Positions 1 to 9,018 are shown, numbered from the stretch's first letter. The stretch: DNA of 64,000 nucleotides from Bauldia sp. (GCA_026126065.1 JAHCJY010000001.1:558001-622000); one strand, 5' to 3'. Translations and numbers: made by a program. The notes: generated by a model not told the origin, from the letters alone.

Positions 1-2
1 TC

Positions 3-287
3 ACGCTGACGGCCGAGGGTGGCGGCATCTACACCTACGCCCTCAGCTTCGCGATCCCCGAGGAAGAGGCGCCGACGCCGGAAGAGGCCGCCATGCAGGC
101 GGCGATGATGCAGGCGATGCGGGAGATGATGGTGGGCCGCACCATGACGTGGAGCGTCACCGCGCCGCGCATCCTCTCGTCGACCGGCACGATCGAGGGC
201 AACACGGCGACCTTCGTCATTCCGGTGACCGACATGATCGACAACACCGGCGGCGAATACACCTTCGAAGTCCGCTTCGGCCTCTAG
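3..287 (+). CDS. Hypothetical protein, C-terminal part (5' end outside window)
   Basis: The reading frame is open from the window edge and ends at a TAG at 285-287, so only about 94 C-terminal residues are visible. An internal ATG at 93 exists but the frame continues upstream of it, so this is read as a truncated view of a longer gene. The visible part alternates acidic and Met-rich stretches (EEEAPTPEEAA, then MQAAMMQAMREMM) and ends in beta-strand-like sequence (TFEVRFGL). I do not recognise a family. It lies just upstream of tRNA-Thr and looks like ordinary chromosome left of the accessory region. Confidence 0.6.
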   Translation, partial: TLTAEGGGIYTYALSFAIPEEEAPTPEEAAMQAAMMQAMREMMVGRTMTWSVTAPRILSSTGTIEGNTATFVIPVTDMIDNTGGEYTFEVRFGL

Positions 288-375
288 CCGTTCGCTTCCC
301 TACGGCCGGCCGCGACGACGCGGCCGGCTTGCATGCTTCGAGGCGCGTGGCTATCAAGGCCCCGCGCTTTCGGGC

Positions 376-451
376 GCCGCATTAGCTCAGTCGGTAGAGC
401 ATCGCATTCGTAATGCGGGGGTCGCTGGTTCGAATCCGGCATGCGGCACCA
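376..451 (+). tRNA. tRNA-Thr (anticodon CGT)
   Basis: A full cloverleaf folds by eye. The acceptor stem GCCGCAT pairs with ATGCGGC, the D arm has a GCTC/GAGC stem, the anticodon loop TTCGTAA has CGT at positions 34-36, and the T arm has GCTGG and CCGGC around TTCGAAT. Discriminator A and an encoded CCA end the gene at 451. The genes change from chromosomal to accessory character immediately downstream, so the tRNA 3' end may mark an island boundary. Confidence 0.96.
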
Positions 452-754
452 ACAAAATCAAAAGCTTAGCGCCATCCGACCCGTCGTGTCGATTTGCCCT
501 GTGAGCACATTGTGAGCGCCGGCTTCGCTTAACGGGGCCGCGATTCTCAAGGCGGCTCGGATTGCCCATCCGCGGGACGGTCACCGCCATCCCTTTGCTC
601 ATTACCGTCTCCCTGCGGTGGGCGCTTCAGACCAAGTGGCAAAACCGTCAACGGCCGGCGTGGTGGCGAGTCGCCTTCGCCTCCCTCGCGGTGCAGCGTC
701 GCCCACGCCCATGAGTAGTTCATCAGGGTCGGAGCGCTCTATCTCTGAACCGTC
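452..754. other. Non-coding stretch downstream of tRNA-Thr
   Basis: I see no supported gene here. Short open frames over the tRNA and this stretch translate into the well known spurious peptides that tRNA genes give (for example GFEPATPALR). The stretch carries a 12-base string, TGTGAGCGCCGG, at about 514 that recurs near 48652 at the other side of the accessory region. It is too short to call an attachment site. Confidence 0.4.
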
Positions 755-779
755 AGTTCGAATCCCTCTCCCTCCGCCA
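755..779 (+). repeat. tRNA-Ser-like 3' end fragment (possible old attachment site)
   Basis: The 25 bases read like the 3' quarter of a bacterial tRNA-Ser: a TTCGAAT T-loop, a CCCTC T-stem strand, a CCCTCC-type acceptor strand, G and CCA. The matching 5' tRNA parts are absent, since the upstream GTCAG does not pair properly with CCCTC. Such 3' tRNA fragments are typically left by integrases that use tRNA genes as targets. The identification is by resemblance only. Confidence 0.4.
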
Positions 780-885
780 TCCCATCCTGCCAACTGGCTT
801 CGAACGCACTGAACTCGCTGGAGGGAGAGGAACTGAGATCCAACATTCTCTGCTCGAGGCAGCCCAGTGGAGCCCTGCGAGCGAA

Positions 886-1199
886 TTGCTCGTGCTCCGC
901 GAGGTTACGCCCGCGGTAGCGGGCCCCCCACGCCGGACAGCGTTGTTGCCCGATGGCAGGATTCTCGTCATCGAGGCGTCGGGTACGCCGATCGGGCTCT
1001 TCGGCCGGTTCCATCACGCACGTCACCGTCGTTCTTCCCCCTTGAGCGGCTGCTCATCTACTCCGACGGGCTCGTCGATGCGGCAGGACCCGTTGGCGAG
1101 AGCTTTGGCGAGGAACGCCTCCTCGAGTGGCTCGGGAATCGGGGCGCCGAATTGGCCGAGGTCGCCCTGGAGGACCTGGCGCGGCCGCTGAAGTCATAG
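886..1199 (+). pseudogene. SpoIIE/PP2C-type serine phosphatase, C-terminal fragment with frameshift
   Basis: Two overlapping frames each carry half of a SpoIIE-type phosphatase C-terminus. The first (from about 886) has LLPDGRILVIEASGTPIGLF. The second (about 1040-1199) has ERLLIYSDGLVDAAGP followed by FGEERLLEWL. In intact family members, the usual catalytic half of RsbU-type regulators, these motifs are contiguous, so a frameshift between about 1015 and 1045 plus loss of the N-terminus makes this a pseudogene. It lies in the degraded DNA between the tRNA and the glycan cluster. Confidence 0.65.
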
Positions 1200-1397
1200 G
1201 CCAGTGGCCCCGCTTGGCGATGACGCCAGTGGCATCTGATGTATCTGGCCGGACGCTGCTACGGCACGCTTTGCGGCGCTGCCATCAGGGATGTCCTCGT
1301 CACGCGCCGGGTTTCCGGCCCCGGCGAGACCGGGCTACGTTGTGACGGCGTTCGAGCGGTCCTGGCGATCGATCGGCGCGGCAGGAGGGATAGAGGA

Positions 1398-2132
1398 ATG
1401 ACATTCCAGGAAATAGTCAGTCGCCTCCTCGACGGTACGCTCGCGGCACCATCGGCTGGACGCGACCAGTTTGGGGATCTCGACCACCACCTCGCGCCGT
1501 CCATCCCTGCCGAAGGCTATTTCTTCGAACCCCATTCCCAGATCAGCTCCCCGCTCGTTCGCACGGAAGGAAGCAGCCCGACCAACGTCATCTGTGCCTA
1601 TTCCTACGTGAACGGCGGAGGCTACCTCAGGGATGGGGTCGTCATCGGACGGTACTGCTCGATCGGTCGGAGAGTGACGATCGCCGCAGGCAATCACGCC
1701 ATTCGTGCACTCTCGACATCCCCCAGGATCAAGGGGGCGCCGGCACGTCCATACTCGGAGACCGAGACGGAAAGCGTGTACCGGCCGTCGCAGGCGAGCC
1801 CGTACACCGTCATCGAATCCGACGTGTGGATCGGTGATGGAGCCGTAATCAAGGCCGGCGTCCGGCTTGCAGTGGGATCCGTCGTCGGGGCCAACGCCGT
1901 CGTCATCCGCGACACCCAGCCATATGAGATCGTTGGCGGCGTGGCCGCGAAGAGCCTCGGCTTCAGGTTTGCGCCGCCGCTGGTCGAGGCGTTGCTCCGA
2001 ACCGAATGGTGGGAGCGCGATGCATCGATCATCAATCGCCTTCCCGCCGCCAACGTCTTCGAGTTCATCGAGCGCATCGAGAACGAAGCGCCGGCAGCGA
2101 GCGACTTCCCCTTGTTCCGCGCCGGCACCTGA
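1398..2132 (+). CDS. CatB-type hexapeptide-repeat O-acetyltransferase
   Basis: The 244-residue protein has hexapeptide repeats in its middle and C-terminal parts (VVIGRYCSIGRRVTIAAG, then VIESDVWIGDGAVIKAGV and VGANAVV), the signature of a left-handed beta-helix acyltransferase. The arrangement, with HAIRALSTSP before the second coil set, resembles the CatB/Vat xenobiotic acetyltransferase branch, whose members often acetylate sugars in surface polysaccharide loci. The ATG at 1398 is chosen because AGGAGG lies just upstream and the repeats start well inside; the open frame itself extends to 1239. It stands upstream of the glycosyltransferase, so a glycan-modifying role is inferred. Confidence 0.8.
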   Translation: MTFQEIVSRLLDGTLAAPSAGRDQFGDLDHHLAPSIPAEGYFFEPHSQISSPLVRTEGSSPTNVICAYSYVNGGGYLRDGVVIGRYCSIGRRVTIAAGNHAIRALSTSPRIKGAPARPYSETETESVYRPSQASPYTVIESDVWIGDGAVIKAGVRLAVGSVVGANAVVIRDTQPYEIVGGVAAKSLGFRFAPPLVEALLRTEWWERDASIINRLPAANVFEFIERIENEAPAASDFPLFRAGT

Positions 2133-2634
2133 CCCACGCGCGGGGATGTGACTGCACCTGCGGAATAGCTGCCTTGCAGGAATGGCGGCTCTCCGCCAAT
2201 CCGCTACCCCGTCCGATCGACCACTATCGCCCGCTATACGTGAAAGCCATGCTGGAACTCCGGTGGCCAACCGGGTTGATCCATGCATGCAACCCCAGTC
2301 GCGAACTGGAAAAATTCCAATCAGGTGGCAGCTAAGTATTCGCGCGCTGGTTGATGTATTTCCACAAACGATCTCTGTGAAAACATGATCATTTGGCGCA
2401 TGTTATCGCGTCACGCTGTCGCACGATGGCGGATGTTCTATCGATAATTGCAGCTATCCCGTTGTGACATCAGACACAGGTTGAGCTGATACATCGCCGA
2501 GACTGTGCGATGGTACGGTTGCGCTGCGTGGCCCCGCAGTAAGACCATAATTCGTCCATCGTATCGTCGATTGATTGCCCGAGTTTGTCGCGAGTCTCCC
2601 TCTCGTGGCGGGACAACGGAACAGGAGCCAACGC
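2133..2634. other. Intergenic stretch, no gene seen
   Basis: About 500 bases with lower GC than the surroundings around 2330-2500. No open frame with coding character is visible on either strand. It ends at the ribosome binding site of the small secreted protein at 2635 and probably holds that gene's promoter, but no clear -35/-10 pair stands out. Confidence 0.4.
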
Positions 2635-2844
2635 GTGAAGAAATCGAGCAAGTTGCTACAGGCGCTCGCAGCAGCAGGTGTTGCCGCGAGCGTGACCATG
2701 GGCGGCGTCGGATCTGCTTCGGCTGCAAAGCCCGATTCGACCTTTGCCTCGCGCTTCAAGGAGCCGGGAGATACCGGGCGACCCGACATCTTCGGTCCGC
2801 CCGGCAAGCCGGTCATCGGCCCGCCCGGCCAATACGAAGGCTAG
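2635..2844 (+). CDS. Small secreted protein of unknown function
   Basis: The 69-residue product starts at GTG 2635, which has AGGAG eight to nine bases upstream. The N-terminus is a Sec signal peptide: VKKSSK, then a hydrophobic Ala/Val/Gly core, with likely cleavage after SASA. The short mature part is rich in Gly and Pro (PGDTGRPDIFGPPGKP). No family is recognised. It sits 120 bases before the large glycosyltransferase on the same strand. Confidence 0.6.
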   Translation: MKKSSKLLQALAAAGVAASVTMGGVGSASAAKPDSTFASRFKEPGDTGRPDIFGPPGKPVIGPPGQYEG

Positions 2845-2964
2845 TGCGGAGGGGCTGCGCCCGCACAGTGCGCGGCCCCTTTCTCCAGGCAGCCGTCGAT
2901 CGGTCGGAAGCTCCGCCGACCCCGACCCCATCTCGAAATTTCCTGTTCGGACAGAGGCGTAGGC

Positions 2965-5900
2965 ATGATCAACTTCGATGTCGTGCTCGCGGGCGACTTC
3001 CGCTTTCCCGGCGGGACGTCCGTGGCGACGGCCCATGAAGTGCGGGCGCTGGCAGCTGCTGGGTACAGCGTCGGCCTGGCTCAGGTCGCCGCGCCGGTGC
3101 TGAAGAAGCGGCGGGGTCTACATCCCCAGATCCGCGACTGCCTTGATCGCAGACTTGCGACGATCATTCCGCCCGAGAGCGGAGAAGCCATCCAGACCTC
3201 GCTCGCCATCTTTCACAACCCGCTCGCCTTCACCGCGGAACCCGCTGAGTTTCCCCGCCTCCGGGCAGGCGAGGCGATCGTTGTGGCCCATCAGGGGGCG
3301 GAGGACACCAATGGCGTCCCCTACTACGACCCGGGCGAGGTGGACGCGATATGCTCCACGCTCGCCCAGAGGCCGGTTCGCTGGGCGCCCATCTCCGGCA
3401 TCGTTCGCGATAGCCTTCAGAATGCCGGCGGCATCACCATCCATGACGAGGACTGGCACAACACCCTCTTCCCGGAGGAGTGGTCGTCATCTCGTTCCAG
3501 ACCGCTCAAGAAGATCCCCGTCGTCGGCCGGCACAGCAGGGCCGACCGGGAGAAATGGCCGGCGACCCGGTCGGAGATTCTCACTGTCTATCCCAGCGAT
3601 CCCGGGGTCGAGGTGCGACTGCTCGGCGTCGGCGACTTCCTGACCAGGACCATGGGGGAGTTCCCGGGAAACTGGGCGACCTTCCGCTTTGGCGAGATCG
3701 AACCACCGCAGTTCCTCAAGAGCATCGACTTCTTCGTCTACTACCACCACCCACACTGGGTCGAAGCCTTCGGCCGCACGGTTGCCGAGGCACTTGCTTC
3801 GGGCGCCGTGGCAATCTTGCCGCAGCATTTCGAGGCCACCTTTGACGGAGCTGCGGTCTACGCCCGGGGCGAGGATGCCATCGAGGTGGCGAGGAGCCTG
3901 CACGGCGACTGGGCGCGGTACCGGAAGCAATCCGCCCATGCGACCCATTGGGTCAAGCAGAACCACGGCCCCCAGCGCCATGTGCGCTTCATCAAGGCGC
4001 TCGGTGCGAAGCCGTCCATGGCGACCGCCCGTCTGCCTGCTGTCACGCGTCGAACAGGTGCTCCGAAAGCCCCGCGGCAGAACGTCATTACGCCCGTCTT
4101 CCGCACGGGCAGCGACCACTTCGATGTCGTGACGATTGGCGATATGCGCGCCGCCAACGACAGACCGCTGCGTGTGGCACATGAAATCCGCATACAGGCC
4201 GGGCACGGATACCGGTCGGGCCTCATCCACGTGCCGACCAAGGCCGTCTCTGCCGAGTACGTTCGCGGCGAGGTCGATGCATGCTTGCTGGCGGGCGATG
4301 CGGTTCTGGTCACGGGTACCGATCGCGTGCGGACCGACCTTGTCGTGGTCCACGGCGCCGAGGACATGTTCAATCCTATCCCCGCGATGTTCCCGGCCGT
4401 AGACGCGGCCCGCGTGATCGTGGTGGCGGATCGGAGCCTGTCGCAGCCGGCGCTGCTCAACGCGCATCACCTCCTGTCCATCGTGTTTCGCGTGCCGCCC
4501 GTCTGGGCGCCTATCAGCGCCACCATCCGCGAAGCGCTTCTCAAGGCGTGGGCCGAAATTCCACTCGACGCGGACAACTGGGCCGTATCGTTGCGCGCCA
4601 TTCCGTGGTCCCGGCCCCGTTTTCGAGCGGACCGTCCCGTGATCGCGGTCGCCCTCCCGGAGTCTCGCGGAGAACCCGCCGCGGACGATCTGGCGCTCGT
4701 GCGCGACCTTGCCGGTTCCGCATATGTCAAGGTGCTTCGACCCGACGTGTATGAGGACAAGGTCCTCCACAATCAGGTCGAGTGGTTCGGCTCGGCCGAG
4801 ATCGCTGCGACCAAGGTGTTGCAGCGTGCGGATATTCTGGTCGTTGCCGAGTCGGGCGGGCAGGACAGCTTCCCGCGAATGCTTGTCGCCGAAGCAATGG
4901 CCCGGGGCGTCGTTCCCGTTGTCGCGCCGGCCATGGCCAAGGAACTCGGACCGGGGGCGGTCGGTGCGGACCGACCGAAGATTCGCGAGGGAATAGCCAA
5001 GCTCGATGCCGCGCGGCTCACGCAGCTTGGCCACGATGCCGCAAGGAATGTCCGCGGTGCGAGTGGCGACGGCGTGCATCTCTCCCGCATCGAAAGGCTG
5101 ACCGGCCGCGCGGCGGAACAGGCGAGGCCCCGCGAACAGCGCCGGCGAATTGCCTTCGTCTCGTCCAACGGCGTGGGCCTCGGCCACCTGACCCGGCTGC
5201 TTTCCATCGCGCGGCGGCTGCCGGACGACGTGGAGCCCGTGTTCATCACCATGAGCCAGGCGTTCGGCCTGGTGGAGCAGTTCGGATACGTGGCCGAGTA
5301 CATTCCGTTCCACTCGCAAAGCGAAGCCAGCACCAATGCAGACTGGAACGACTGGTTCAGGCTGCAGTTCGAGCAGATGATGGACTACTACGACGTGGCG
5401 GGCGTCGTGTTCGATGGTGGCGCCCCTTATGCCGGCTTGATCGCCGCCGCGGCCACGCGGTCGGAGGTCTTTGCTGTCTGGGTGCGCCGCGGAATGTGGC
5501 GGGCGCAGCAGTTCAACGAGCCCCTCATCCGACGTCAGAAGTTCTTCGACCTCATCATCGAGCCGCGGGATATCGCAGGCGGGCGGGACGAAGGGATGAC
5601 GGCGCCGCACCGGGGCCGTGTCGCCCAGGTTGATCCGATCCGCCTCCTCGATCCGCCCGACATCCTGACCCGGGTGCGCGCCGCCGCTGAACTCGGCCTC
5701 GATCCGGACCGACCGGCCGTCCTGATCCAGCTCGGCTCGGGAACGACGCGCGATGTGGTCAGCATCACCCGTGAGGTTGTGGCCGCCTGCAGCGCTTTCG
5801 AGGGGTTGCAGATCGTTCTCATCGAGTGGTCGATCGGCGTCGCCTCGTTCGACAACTGGCCGGGCATCACGGTCCTGAAGGGGTTCCCCACCAGTCGCTA

Positions 5901-6276
5901 TTTCAACGCCTTTGACTTCACGATCGCTGCGGCCGGGTACAATTCCTACAACGAGATCATCTCGTTCGGATTGCCGGCAATCTTCGTCGCCAACGACGCG
6001 CCGATGATGGACGACCAGGGTGGCCGGGCCGGATTCGCCGAGGAGCAGGGGGCCGCGCTGTCGGTCCTCGAGAGCGAGATCGAGGCGACGCTGCCGGGGC
6101 TGGTCCAGACGCTCCTCGATCCACGGGCGCGGGAGGTTATGCGGGTGAACTGCCTCCGCATCGCGCTGGATAACGGCGCTGCGGCTGCAGCCGAGTGGAT
6201 CGCCGGTCTCCTGCCCATTGAACGGAACGTCGGCGCCACCACGCTGGCAGTAGCCGACATGAGGAGTGCTTCATGA
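2965..6276 (+). CDS. Three-domain glycosyltransferase (two GT4-like repeats plus a MurG/GT28-like domain)
   Basis: The 1103-residue protein reads as three fused units. Residues 1-350 resemble a GT4 glycosyltransferase (HWVEAFGRTVAEALASG near 275 is the donor-site loop). Residues 385-715 repeat the same plan in diverged form: FDVVTIGDMR matches FDVVLAGDFR, and PPVWAPISATIREAL matches PVRWAPISGIVRDSL. Residues 725-1085 carry a GT28-like unit starting at IAFVSSNGVGLGHLTR with GYNSYNEIISFGLPAIF in the nucleotide-binding half. The middle unit lacks a clear donor loop and may be structural. Its stop overlaps the next start (ATGA). Sugar and acceptor cannot be read from sequence. Confidence 0.75.
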   Translation: MINFDVVLAGDFRFPGGTSVATAHEVRALAAAGYSVGLAQVAAPVLKKRRGLHPQIRDCLDRRLATIIPPESGEAIQTSLAIFHNPLAFTAEPAEFPRLRAGEAIVVAHQGAEDTNGVPYYDPGEVDAICSTLAQRPVRWAPISGIVRDSLQNAGGITIHDEDWHNTLFPEEWSSSRSRPLKKIPVVGRHSRADREKWPATRSEILTVYPSDPGVEVRLLGVGDFLTRTMGEFPGNWATFRFGEIEPPQFLKSIDFFVYYHHPHWVEAFGRTVAEALASGAVAILPQHFEATFDGAAVYARGEDAIEVARSLHGDWARYRKQSAHATHWVKQNHGPQRHVRFIKALGAKPSMATARLPAVTRRTGAPKAPRQNVITPVFRTGSDHFDVVTIGDMRAANDRPLRVAHEIRIQAGHGYRSGLIHVPTKAVSAEYVRGEVDACLLAGDAVLVTGTDRVRTDLVVVHGAEDMFNPIPAMFPAVDAARVIVVADRSLSQPALLNAHHLLSIVFRVPPVWAPISATIREALLKAWAEIPLDADNWAVSLRAIPWSRPRFRADRPVIAVALPESRGEPAADDLALVRDLAGSAYVKVLRPDVYEDKVLHNQVEWFGSAEIAATKVLQRADILVVAESGGQDSFPRMLVAEAMARGVVPVVAPAMAKELGPGAVGADRPKIREGIAKLDAARLTQLGHDAARNVRGASGDGVHLSRIERLTGRAAEQARPREQRRRIAFVSSNGVGLGHLTRLLSIARRLPDDVEPVFITMSQAFGLVEQFGYVAEYIPFHSQSEASTNADWNDWFRLQFEQMMDYYDVAGVVFDGGAPYAGLIAAAATRSEVFAVWVRRGMWRAQQFNEPLIRRQKFFDLIIEPRDIAGGRDEGMTAPHRGRVAQVDPIRLLDPPDILTRVRAAAELGLDPDRPAVLIQLGSGTTRDVVSITREVVAACSAFEGLQIVLIEWSIGVASFDNWPGITVLKGFPTSRYFNAFDFTIAAAGYNSYNEIISFGLPAIFVANDAPMMDDQGGRAGFAEEQGAALSVLESEIEATLPGLVQTLLDPRAREVMRVNCLRIALDNGAAAAAEWIAGLLPIERNVGATTLAVADMRSAS

Positions 6277-6917
6277 GCCACTCACCTGAGGCCGTCCTGC
6301 ATGGCGAAGTGAAGCGCCTGAAGGAAGTCGTCGAGCGGCAGTTCGCCGAGCTCAACGCCCTGCGGCAGATGATGCCGGGCGGCGACGCCCCGGTGGTGGT
6401 CGACGGGGCCCCCTACAGGACGTTCCGCCGTTCGATCACGCCTGCTGCCAACGCCCGGACCGCGCGGCGCTCGGACCCCGTCCTCTGGCCGACGGCGCGA
6501 AAGCCCGCGAACCCACTTTGGCCAAACGTCGGTTTCGCGAACTACGCCCTCGACAGATCGGGAGCCAAGGTCATCGGCTTCGCCGTCTTTGGCATGAACG
6601 ACCAGGACCTCGAGGATGCGGTGAAGTTCGTCGAGGACAACCAGCGTCGCACGCGGGATTTCGTGCCGCTGTTCCTGACAGATGCCACGACAATCGCGTC
6701 GTTCCGCAAGCGTGGCTACAGCTACGAGTACTTTCCGAGCCACCGGCTGACGCGAAGCAACGCCCCGGTCCTTCGCGAATACGCCGAGGCGCGGCTCGAC
6801 CTGGTGCGGCGCAAGTGGGGCCTGGCCGGGATCGTCACGCTCGGCGAGTCTGCCATCTATCCGGTTGGCCCGGTACAGGACACCGTCCCGGCGATCGCCC
6901 GCCGGCGGGGTGGCTGA
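6273..6917 (+). CDS. Hypothetical protein of glycan cluster
   Basis: The 214-residue protein is translationally coupled to the glycosyltransferase by an ATGA overlap. Residues 8-35 are a probable short coiled coil (EVKRLKEVVERQFAELNALR). The C-terminal half (FAVFGMNDQDLEDAVKFVED, then FVPLFLTDATTIASFRKRGY) looks like a Rossmann-type alpha/beta fold reminiscent of small glycan-locus proteins. I recognise no family. Its position between a glycosyltransferase and a methyltransferase suggests a part in the same glycan pathway. Confidence 0.6.
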   Translation: MSHSPEAVLHGEVKRLKEVVERQFAELNALRQMMPGGDAPVVVDGAPYRTFRRSITPAANARTARRSDPVLWPTARKPANPLWPNVGFANYALDRSGAKVIGFAVFGMNDQDLEDAVKFVEDNQRRTRDFVPLFLTDATTIASFRKRGYSYEYFPSHRLTRSNAPVLREYAEARLDLVRRKWGLAGIVTLGESAIYPVGPVQDTVPAIARRRGG

Positions 6918-6918
6918 C

Positions 6919-7602
6919 ATGAACAAGGTCGTCCGCCAGTCGTCCAGGGGCGTCACCAAGGCAACCACCCGCAACGAGACTGCAGCAGCGGTGGCCGAAA
7001 GCGCGTCGGCCGAGCCGCGCATGCAGTATCGCTTTGCCGCGTGGAAGGATGCGCGGTGGAACTCCTTCGACCGGCAACGCGAGCGCTACGAGGCGATCAA
7101 ACCCTATCTGGGCAGCAATGCCGTCGGCGCGGAGATCGGCGTCTACAAGGGCGGCTTTGGCGAGTTCCTGCTGCCACACTGCAGGAAGCTCTACCTCGTG
7201 GACCCCTGGTACAGGCTTGGCGGTTACTGGCAGTCGGGCATTCCCAACGACAGCCGTGCCGAAACGGTCATCGAGATCCTCTCGGTCTACAAGTCGGAGA
7301 TCAATGCGGGCCAGGTCGAAGTCATCGTCGACTACGGCGCAAGCTTCCTTGCCGGCATGCGGGATCGGTGGTTCGACTTTCTCTACCTCGACGGCTCGCA
7401 TAACTACGAGCAGACGAAGAAGGACCTGGCGCAGGCGCTCCCCAAGATGAAATCGGGCGGCGCGGTGGTGGGTGATGACTACGACCCGGATCCCGCCTCG
7501 AACCAGCACGGCGTCTTCCGGGCGGTCAACGAGTTCGTCGCAGGTCACGGATTCTCACTCACGCTCAACCGCAGCCGGCAGTGGGGTTTCCGCGTCCCGT
7601 AG
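6919..7602 (+). CDS. Class I SAM-dependent methyltransferase (Methyltransf_24-like)
   Basis: The 227-residue protein has VGAEIGVYKGGFGEFLL (motif I, SAM binding), KLYLVDPWY (motif II) and FLYLDGSHNYEQTKKDL (the acidic metal/cofactor loop of the family 24 methyltransferases), followed by GGAVVGDDY. These features fit sugar or small-molecule O-methyltransferases found in polysaccharide loci. The ATG at 6919 follows the preceding stop by one base; the frame is open further upstream but overlaps the previous gene. It is part of the operon 2965-7602, and the substrate is unknown. Confidence 0.8.
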   Translation: MNKVVRQSSRGVTKATTRNETAAAVAESASAEPRMQYRFAAWKDARWNSFDRQRERYEAIKPYLGSNAVGAEIGVYKGGFGEFLLPHCRKLYLVDPWYRLGGYWQSGIPNDSRAETVIEILSVYKSEINAGQVEVIVDYGASFLAGMRDRWFDFLYLDGSHNYEQTKKDLAQALPKMKSGGAVVGDDYDPDPASNQHGVFRAVNEFVAGHGFSLTLNRSRQWGFRVP

Positions 7603-7641
7603 GGTCCTCGAACAGCTTCCTTTCCTGAACTGGAGTCACCG

Positions 7642-9018
7642 ATGCGTCTGACTGTCATTGGCACCGGCTATGTCGGCCTCGTTTCGGGCGCCTGCTTTGC
7701 GGAGGTCGGCCACACCGTCACCTGCATGGACATCGATGCGGGCAAGATCGGACGGCTCGACGTGGGCGAGATCCCTATCTTCGAGCCTGGCCTCGAGGAG
7801 ATCGTCCGTCGAAACCGGACCTCCGGCCGGCTCCGCTTCGCCTGCACGGTGGAAAGCGTTGCCGACGCCGATGCGGTCTTTCTTGCGGTCGGGACACCTA
7901 CGCGGGTGGAGGATGGCGAGGCCGATCTCAACTATCTATTTGCCGCCGTCGAGATGATGGCACCGCATCTCGATGGCCGCGCCGTGATCGTGTCCAAGTC
8001 GACTGTCCCTGTCGGAACCGGCGATCGCATCGCCGCGCTCTTGGCTTCATTGCGACCCGGCATTCCCATCGACGTAGCCTCGTGCCCGGAGTTTCTTCGC
8101 GAGGGTTCGGCGGTCGTGGACTTCATGGAGCCATCGCGCATCGTCATTGGCGCGGAATCGGTGCGTGCGATCGGCGTCCTGCGCGACGTCTATCGCCCGT
8201 TCACGGAGCGTGGCTGCCCCCTCCGGGCGATGTCGCGACGGTCGGCGGAACTCGCCAAGTACGCCGCCAACGCCTTCCTTGCGACGAAGGTCACCTTCAT
8301 CAATGAGATCGCCGATTTCTGCGAGCGGGTCGGCGCCGACGTGCATGATGTGGCGTCGAGCATGGGCCTGGATCCCCGGATCGGCCCCTCCTTCCTCAAT
8401 CCGGGACCCGGCTACGGGGGTTCGTGCTTCCCGAAGGATACGCTGGCGCTCCTCCGCCATGGCGAGTCGTTCGATACGTCGCTGCAGATCGTCGAGACGG
8501 TCGTTGCGGTAAACGAGCGCCGCAAGCGTCAGCTTTGCCGGCGCGTCCTGACGGCCTGCGGTGGCTCGGTCGCAGGCAAGCGCATCGCGTTGCTGGGCGT
8601 AGCGTTCAAACCCGACACCGACGACATGCGGGACGCGCCGAGCATCCATCTTGCCCGGCGGCTCGTGGACGAAGGCGCGACGCTGGTCGCCTACGATCCG
8701 GCTGCCCGCGCCAACGCCGAGGTTCTTCCCGCATTTCGCTCAGTGGATTGGGCGGGCACAGCCCTCGATGCCGTCGAGGATGCCGATGCGGTCGCGATAA
8801 TGACCGAATGGAACGAGTTCCGCGAGATTGACCTCGCCGAACTGCACGATCTCATGCGCACTCCTATCGTGGTCGACTTCCGCAACGTGTTCTCGCCATC
8901 GGCTGCGGAGGCGGCGGGCCTCGTCTATTGGCAGGTTGGTAGGCCGGTTGTCGGGATGACCGCCTCAACAGGTCCGCAGCGAGCGTCGTGGGTCCGCACC
9001 GGCGAAGCCGTTTTTTAG
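7642..9018 (+). CDS. ugd: UDP-glucose 6-dehydrogenase
   Basis: The enzyme oxidises UDP-glucose to UDP-glucuronate with two NAD+, supplying uronic acid for surface polysaccharides. The 458-residue protein starts with the NAD-binding fold MRLTVIGTGYVGLVSG, has the NAD domain CMDID, EFLREGSAVVDF in the substrate region, and the catalytic cysteine in GYGGSCFPKDTLAL near residue 262. The C-terminal UDP-binding domain contains GVAFKPDTDDMRDAPS. Length and domain order are normal for the family. ATG 7642 has GGAGTC upstream. It lies 39 bases after the methyltransferase, so it is probably co-transcribed. Confidence 0.95.
   Translation: MRLTVIGTGYVGLVSGACFAEVGHTVTCMDIDAGKIGRLDVGEIPIFEPGLEEIVRRNRTSGRLRFACTVESVADADAVFLAVGTPTRVEDGEADLNYLFAAVEMMAPHLDGRAVIVSKSTVPVGTGDRIAALLASLRPGIPIDVASCPEFLREGSAVVDFMEPSRIVIGAESVRAIGVLRDVYRPFTERGCPLRAMSRRSAELAKYAANAFLATKVTFINEIADFCERVGADVHDVASSMGLDPRIGPSFLNPGPGYGGSCFPKDTLALLRHGESFDTSLQIVETVVAVNERRKRQLCRRVLTACGGSVAGKRIALLGVAFKPDTDDMRDAPSIHLARRLVDEGATLVAYDPAARANAEVLPAFRSVDWAGTALDAVEDADAVAIMTEWNEFREIDLAELHDLMRTPIVVDFRNVFSPSAAEAAGLVYWQVGRPVVGMTASTGPQRASWVRTGEAVF

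Noticed and set aside
514..525. 12-base match between about 514 and 48652 as attachment sites
   Set aside because: Too short and GC-rich to be significant without a comparison to an empty site.
387..602. Minus-strand ORF over tRNA-Thr (contains GFEPATPALR)
   Set aside because: This is the well known spurious translation of tRNA sequence; the tRNA explains the bases.
1335..2288. 317-codon minus-strand ORF opposite the acetyltransferase
   Set aside because: The plus frame has clear hexapeptide repeats; the minus frame shows no family features.
3487..5610. 707-codon minus-strand ORF opposite the glycosyltransferase
   Set aside because: Composition is rich in His, Arg and Asp as expected for antisense of a GC-rich gene; no motifs, no ribosome site.
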